Source: Cladorrhinum sp. PSN259
Taxonomy: Eukaryota; Ascomycota; Sordariomycetes; Sordariales; Podosporaceae
Assembly (NCBI GenBank): GCA_033725935.1
Contig: MU867061.1
Coordinates: forward strand, 1,302,001-1,366,000
Length of the DNA stretch: 64,000 nucleotides
Direction: 5' to 3'
Shown: positions 58,292 through 64,000 of the stretch, piece after piece
Layout of the letters: each line of letters opens with the position of its first letter
Numbering within the stretch: position 1 is the stretch's first letter
The notes under the pieces: model-generated
Seen by the model: the letters and a program-made list of their open reading frames with translations, nothing else
What the model was told of the DNA's origin: nothing
Databases searched by the model: none
Program-made: the position numbers and the translations under genes

Positions 58292-59611
58292 CTACTCAAC
58301 ATTATCTTCCTCGGGCACCAGAATCTGTCGAGGAGTCTGTCTTGGCGGTGTGGTTGATGTGGGTTGTTCTTGGCCACTCTTGTCACAGAGGTTCTCACGC
58401 ATACCGATGAGGCCATAAATGAAGGCGAAGACTGGAAGTATGTTTGATCAGCAAGATAAGTCATGAGTAACGATTGCGCAGAACCATCTTCACCTGTCAA
58501 GCCCAAGCCCACAAAACCAGCGACATATGAAGCAATGTACTCAGCCTTCTCCATCTGATCAGGGTCCATCCAGAAATATGGGTACTCGCCGGTGAACAGC
58601 TTGCCGAATGCAGCCCACCCGAGGTACGCCGAAAGGAAGAATGCAACGAAGAAGATGTGGCTTCCAACAGGCTGTTAATATCTCGTGTTAGCAGTAATTC
58701 TTGATGTGGTGTCGAGGGGCGGGACCTACAACTTGGCGCTTAATGCTGTTAAGGACGAAAATCTCGAAAAAGACGATGAGAGCAGTGACACAGTAGAGAT
58801 TGATAAGACAGAATGGCTGTAACCAGTAATCGCCGAAGAAGGTCTCGGCTGAGGATGGGGACAGTGATTCTTCACCTCCATCACCTCCTTTACCTTCCTT
58901 ACCTTTCTTACCTCCCTCATCTCGCTCACCTCCCTCATCACCCCCGGGAAATTTGCCGTAGCTCTGGGGTACAAGCACTGCCCAGTAGATCACGCAGTTC
59001 ATGATCACAATGACGTGGACAATGGTGAAAAAGATGCTGAAGTAGAAACGCTTGCGGGACTGAGGTGTCTGCACAGGTGGAGACAACTTCTTGATGACAC
59101 TGGACTCCCAGCGATTGTCTTCTCCCTCAATGTCAGAGTAGAAGAGATGAGTGAAGCTCCAGGACTAATTGTGGAAGCAACGTCAGTCATTAAAGGCCGT
59201 TTAATGCAGACTGATAGAACATCAGACAGGACTTACAAAAACAATGAAGTGATAGAGCCAGAGCAAAACATATGCCACGGTTGCAAACTCAAAGAGCGTA
59301 CACCATGCAGTCTTGCCCTCCTCTTCACCATACTCGTATTTGATCTTGTAGACAAGGAGCATCGCCGCAAGACCGGACAGGTAGGCAAAGATGAGCCCGC
59401 GGATGTAGACCAAGGCGCTCTGGCTGAGCCAAGGCCATGGCGAGTGGCATGCTCGAAGGAAAATCGGCTTTGTAAAATAGATTGTCAGCAGAGGCTCTAA
59501 ATAAAACAACGTAACTTTCCATACGTGATCCTGAACTTGGGACGAGCCGTTTGGCTGAGGAAGACCAGAACGGTCAATGAGGGGAGCCCTCTCGCCCTGA
59601 GACGCAGGCAT
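58292..59611 (-). CDS. Polytopic membrane protein, unknown function
   Basis: I do not recognise the family. Exons on the minus strand are 59611-59237, 59164-58730, 58671-58494 and 58431-58292, about 375 residues. All introns keep frame. A further possible 57-nt intron (59468-59524, GTATGG...GCTGAC...AAAG) lies inside exon 1 and is also frame-neutral; removing it gives the more natural DHPIFLRACHSPWPWLSQ and 356 residues. About six or seven membrane spans are predicted, for example LIFAYLSGLAAMLLVY, FATVAYVLLWLYHFIVF, IVHVIVIMNCVIYWAVL and ALIVFFEIFVLN. A loop rich in Gly, Asp, Glu and Lys (GGDEGGERDEGGKKGKEGKG) separates spans. The start (MPASQGERAPLI) resembles an acidic-dileucine sorting tail, suggesting an endomembrane location (inference). 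Confidence 0.75.
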
Positions 59612-61109
59612 GATTTCTCAGGTGGTTTGCTGAGAATTTGAAGGCAGATGCTGGCTACTTTGGCGAGACTTTATGTCAAAGGGTGATGGGTACTTGGTGG
59701 TGCCCGGTGGAACAATCGAGATGCCAGGCTTAAAGCTAAGAAGGCTGTGCAAAGGACTGGAAGAGACAGAAATGAAGTGACTGACAATGACCAAAAAGCG
59801 AGAGCGTGGTGGAAGAGGAGAGAGGAAGAAAAACAGAACAGGTTTTTTGGGTCCAGATAAAAAGAGGAACTGCCGGACTCAGAGTCCTGACGTTAGAATG
59901 CCTTCCATGTGTGAGGCCGGCTTTGGAGGTAAAATGGGAAGCAACACCCACAGTCCTTCGCCAGACATCGCTTCTAACAGATATTGAGGGAAGTAACCTC
60001 GGAGAATGTTGAGAGCCCTGTTGCATGCAGGTTCTAAGAGCGGCCCTCGACGGAAGCTGTACCTTGATGAGGAAGGGACATTCCATGCATCGGCATCAGA
60101 TCGATGAGACAATTGTGGAAGCGGCAAAGTAAATTTCTAGGTAGAGCAGAGGATCTCTCCCGAGGTCCAGAGATCCATGGATCAAGGACTGAACGCCTGA
60201 CTGCTCCAAAGCATATTCTGCTTCTCTTTCATCAAGTTCCATCTATCGGCTGCTTCAATTGCGGGCACCTTCACAGTGCGCCCTGGTTCATATGGGATCT
60301 GGAAGCAAACCTGTTGTAGGATTTTCAGAATAGTGGTGCTGTGACATAACGCTATATTCACTCCTTCTTCGCTGCAAACTTTAAAATCTCTCAGCCTCTA
60401 GCTAAACATGGGGGTTGAACCGTTCGACTTGAACGTGAGATGAAGCTATCCCCAAGGTCCCCTGTAACCTAATTTAGTGGGCCTTCAGCGGAGACGTTCC
60501 ACTTCATGATTGCGCTCCAATCAACGGCCGCCAGTTCCGTCAGCGGACACGGTGGGTCCCCCTCCCAGTCACACAAGGTCCCGGCAGGTTGGTGCCTACC
60601 TGGCCTGTCAATACACACACACACACACACTCTCTCTCTCTCTCTCTTGAATGACCATGACAATGAGTCACAAGTCTCTCGTCAGCCTCGAAGCTTTCTT
60701 CGGCAAATAATGCAAGTGCATGTTTTCACTCGCTTCTAATGGATAATGTGACGAATTGATGTTAAATACGGATACTGCCAACATGCACCCCTGCTTCATG
60801 TCGGCGCCGTTCCCGTGTTTGTTCATGGCGCATCCTGTGCCAAGCGCCACTAACCCGCGACCGCGGTCTGGGCAAGGGGCCTGATGGCGATGGTGCCTGG
60901 AAGCAATTTAAAAAAAAACCAACGTCGTCGCCGCGGTCGCTCGTCGTCGTTCCTGTCGCTCTTTATTTCTGCTTTTTATTGAGGATATTTCCTTCAATCA
61001 CACTCGTTTGTATCACTTTATACTTATGGCACGCTCGTTTTATATTTAATCATCACGGTTTCGAAATACGACTACCGAATTTATTCGCCAGCAACTTGGG
61101 ATTGGAGTC
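59612..61109. other. Divergent intergenic region
   Basis: This lies between the starts of two membrane-protein genes. It holds a CA/CT microsatellite and an A-run near 60910. No gene is seen. Confidence 0.5.
60613..60647. repeat. (CA)9(TC)8 compound microsatellite
   Basis: Nine CA units are directly followed by about eight TC units. Confidence 0.9.
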
Positions 61110-62398
61110 ATGGCGGGTGAACCAGCAGCGCAACCAGCCGAGGAAAGGGTCGTTGAGAAGGGGCTGCAGTCGGAGACACAGCAGGAGAGAGCAACTGAGG
61201 CAACGGTAACTCAGCAAAACGGTGTAGAGGAGGAAAGGGCCCCTGAACTTCCACCAAGGCCTTTGCCTGCCGCTTATCCAAACGGAAAACGAGTGTCGAT
61301 CCAACAGCCTGTTCAGTTCATCGCGCCACCATACCAACAGCAATACGAGCCATCCCCTTCGGATAGAAACTTCGAGAGGCCATCCAACCCGAAATGGGAG
61401 AAAGTCAAGTTCGGACTCTATCTTCTGTCACTTGTTGTCTCTGGTGTTATCTTTGGTCTCGGCATCACAATCGGCATTAAGACCGCCCCGTACATGACGC
61501 CATATTACTCGTACCCTTCTGAGATTGAGCTTGGAATCTCGGGTGCGGCGGTATGTTCATCAACTCCCATTTGTTTCTGTGTGGAAGTGAAACTAACTCA
61601 AAGTAGGCTGGCCTTGCAATAATATTCATCTGCCTCGACCTACTCAGAATGTGCCTGTCAACTGCCCGACGAGGATTACATCCTGGTTTTCTTGTTACCT
61701 TCAATCTCTTCGTCTGGCTCGTGGCGGTTGTTGCAATTGTCATCACCACTATCTTCGCTACGGATCGTTCTGACTCGTACTACTATTACGAGTACCCCGA
61801 CGGCCTTGAGGGGACCGTGTTGGCCGCGAAAACGTCACGTTACGAGACGGCCCTTCTTGGCTTTGACTGTTGCCTTTTGGCTCTTCACTTCATTCTATTT
61901 GTTGGAGCCTGCGCCGAAACGTCCCAGCACAACAAGACCAAGCGAAAGACTGTCTACGTCGCTGTCATGCCCAATGGAGAGCAGATTCCCGCACAGCCCG
62001 GCCAGGCTGTCGTCTACCAACCAGTAAATCAGGGATACACCGTTGTCCAGATGCCCCCGGCAAATGGGGTTCAGTGGACAGCCCCTGGGAGCAGTGTGAC
62101 AAGGACAAGTCAGTGGGTGCCTGCTCCAGCTCCACAGGTCAACCAGTACGGAGGATACTACGCACCCGTGCAGCCAACAATGACTTATGCTGTTCCCCAA
62201 CAACAGGGGTATCATGTGCCTCAACAGCCCTCATCATCAGTGCTTGCTGTTCCCAAGCCAGCATTAAAGTCACGACAGGCGGCACCAGCTGTTTCTGCTG
62301 CTTCTTCATCTAGCTCTAGCTCTGCCCCACCGCCTCCTCCAAAGGATCCAAAGGAGTCTCCAGCACAAAATACGACCGAGCCTGTGGCGGAGAAGTAA
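61110..62398 (+). CDS. Four-span MARVEL-like membrane protein
   Basis: Exons are 61110-61550 and 61607-62398. The 56-nt intron (GTATGT, ACTAAC branch, AGTAG) keeps frame and gives about 410 residues. The first 105 residues are hydrophilic, with proline-rich and glutamine-rich stretches. Four hydrophobic spans follow: KFGLYLLSLVVSGVIFGLGI, AAAGLAIIFICLDLLRMCLS, VTFNLFVWLVAVVAIVITTI and LLGFDCCLLALHFILFVGAC. A long cytosolic tail is rich in Gln, Pro, Ser and Tyr (AQPGQAVVYQPVNQGYTVVQ) and ends in PPPPPKDPKESPAQ. The four-span layout fits the MARVEL-type fungal proteins, but no diagnostic motif proves it. The intron lies between span 1 and span 2. Confidence 0.78.
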
Positions 62399-62970
62399 TA
62401 GGAGCTGTAACGAACTTGGTGGGAGTCAGTTAGATGATTGGATAGGACATGAAGGAGGATTTATGATGAACCAATACCCGTTATCTAGTCTATGCAGTTT
62501 GTACATAGCTATAATACATAATTCGCGTTGTATGAGGTATTTTTCATGCACTCTTTTGGATAGGCCAACGGCCTCTTGTTTAGTGTGAACCTGATAGTCC
62601 ATTTGCGCACCCACTTGCCGGCCACCAATAACCGTTATACTTGATCGCCAACAAAACGTGCACATGAATCTAACCCATTTACGAGTTAAACCTTACTTGC
62701 AACCGTTTGCAGCACTTGAGCTTTAGCGGCTCAGGCCAGGCCTCCGAGTCGGGGCTCTGCTCTAACCGATCTATAAACCGTTAAAGTCTGGGGTAATTCC
62801 ATTCCTATACTCATCACGTGTAATCACACCAAAGTTTCATCTTATATAACCCTCGTCTCCTATTGTCTATTCCCCAACTCGACCACATAACAATCACTTC
62901 CAGTTTGTTGCACCCTCACTCACACTCGTTTATAATTTTTTTTTTAAAAAAAACCACAACATAAACAAAA
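62399..62970. other. Intergenic with promoter of next gene
   Basis: AT-rich 3' flank, then a TATA-containing promoter. No other gene is seen. Confidence 0.5.
62843..62849 (+). promoter_or_regulatory. TATA box
   Basis: TATATAA lies 128 bases before the ATG at 62971. It precedes a C/A-rich leader, consistent with a strong or inducible promoter. Confidence 0.55.
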
Positions 62971-63776
62971 ATGAGAACACAAAAAATGGCTCCACCACCA
63001 CCTCAAAACACTCCCACCGGTCTTGGTGTCCAAGATGTTGACGTTGACATTGAAGACAACAATTCTTGCGTCTACTCACGGTCGGGGCAGAAGCACGAGC
63101 TGATGATCCCCGTTATTTCGGACTACACTGGCAGTGAGGCCCAAAACGACTTGAATGACAACGAAGAAGTCAAGAACAATGTGGCTCGGGAGAATGGCCC
63201 AGTCAATGGACATGACATGCATCGAAAGGATCAAAATGCGTCTGGGGAGTTGGGTATGTACTGTAATTTACTTTACTTTACTGATTTATTCTTGTCTTGT
63301 TTCTTTTTTCCTTTTTTTTTTTTTTTTTTGCCCTCCTGCACTATTCATTATATTTTCGATATTATCATTTATCATCACCTCTCACACACAAACACAGAAA
63401 CACACTCACAAGCACCCCCCAACCCCCCCCTTTATCATCAAATGTGTTCATATCCAATTTATATGCTACAAAGTATTTCAATGAATTCCCGCAAAATAAC
63501 AAAAATACCTGTATACAAAGAAGCACACACAAAACTGACCAAAGAACATTATGGTGGAAAATCTTGGACAGGCTAGGAGGAGGAGGCCGCCGCCGCCCTC
63601 AAGAAAACCGTGATCATGAACTCCTCTCCGCAATCGACCTCACCGCCAATGTCCTCGATCATCATTCCCGCTATAGAAGGCCGAGCTCCTCCAACGAGCC
63701 ATTCAACGCGCGGAGCAAGCCTAAAGAAGGGCGGGTACATGGAACCGGGGAGCAGGGAGGGATGATCATCATCTGA
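62971..63776 (+). CDS. Small hydrophilic protein, 3' end uncertain
   Basis: Exon 1 runs from ATG 62971 (or 62986) to a GTATGT donor at 63254. It encodes about 94 residues, acidic and Asn-rich (TGLGVQDVDVDIEDNNSCVY, LNDNEEVKNNVARENG). The sequence then becomes a poly-T/CA-rich intron-like stretch. The downstream exon begins after a GCTAG acceptor near 63577. Of two open frames there, one (GGGGRRRPQENRDHELL, to 63776) fits the donor phase, and the other reads AAAALKKTVIMNSSP and looks more protein-like. I cannot choose between them, so the C terminus is unresolved. A TATA box upstream supports a real transcript. I do not recognise the family. Confidence 0.45.
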
Positions 63777-64000
63777 GAATGAGGAGACGAGTAGGGTTGC
63801 TCAGTGAATTCAAATTTCGTTATACATTGCCATTAAAGCATGGTTAGTTAGAGCGTGTTTTTGCTTTAATATAAATAGAATTAAAGTTATAGATTATAGT
63901 AATAGACTAGGATATCAAAGTGACATTGGATTACCTAGATTCAAAATAGTGGTTTTGAGAATATATAAACCATTGATAACAATAAAACCAACGTTGAACA
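63777..64000. other. AT-rich non-coding edge
   Basis: The last 180 bases are strongly AT-rich. No gene is seen. Confidence 0.5.

Noticed and set aside
1..64000. CRISPR arrays, prokaryotic operons, riboswitches
   Set aside because: None seen. The window is eukaryotic with spliceosomal introns.

Overview
The window looks like nuclear DNA from a filamentous ascomycete, most likely a Sordariomycete and possibly Sordariales. Evidence: introns of about 50-95 nt with GTAAGT/GTATGT donors, CTAAC/CTGAC branch sites and YAG acceptors; fungus-specific families (HET domain, DUF7730-like, NmrA-like, Ure2-type GST, fungal F-box/ankyrin); one gene per transcript on both strands; and decayed coding stretches whose stops look like C-to-T changes, as in RIP. 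The order is inferred, not proven. All gene models were spliced by eye and no database search was run.

Layout. 0-13 kb is accessory in character: a HET-domain gene (-), a three-exon secreted tyrosinase (-), a decayed secreted-protein locus, two copies of a terminal-inverted-repeat miniature transposon (232-527 and 7504-7883), a small orphan gene, a TENA/THI-4-like gene and a frame-broken DUF7730-like gene. 13.7-17 kb holds the most unusual locus: a dynamin-related protein with a degenerate GTPase site whose reading frame appears to splice into a GLFG-repeat, nucleoporin-like tail. 18.5-25.3 kb carries trafficking genes: a transferrin-receptor/GCPII-like membrane protein without zinc ligands, and the retromer subunit Vps35. 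26-29.4 kb is an F-box-like/ankyrin-repeat protein followed by a third, truncated transposon copy.

30-36.6 kb groups an NmrA-like NAD(P)-binding protein, a Ure2-type glutathione S-transferase and an AMP-forming acyl/aryl-CoA ligase with a C-terminal SKL peroxisomal signal. A RIP-like pseudogene sits between the last two. 37-41.1 kb is a Dnf3-like P4-ATPase. 42.5 kb has an intron-containing tRNA-Glu(CUC) gene. 44.5-63.8 kb carries a secreted SGNH hydrolase, an F-box gene broken by one base in a homopolymer, a Cys-rich putative zinc-binding protein, a small secreted protein, a DUF1349 protein, a BTB/POZ protein, two polytopic membrane proteins of unknown function and a TATA-driven small gene. 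Intergenic stretches are long and often contain A/T, G/C or CA/CT tracts.

There is no bacterial-type operon, CRISPR array or convincing secondary-metabolite cluster. The genes most likely to work together are the membrane-traffic set (Vps35, transferrin-receptor-like protein, P4 flippase, dynamin-like protein) and, more speculatively, the NmrA/GST/CoA-ligase group in detoxification.
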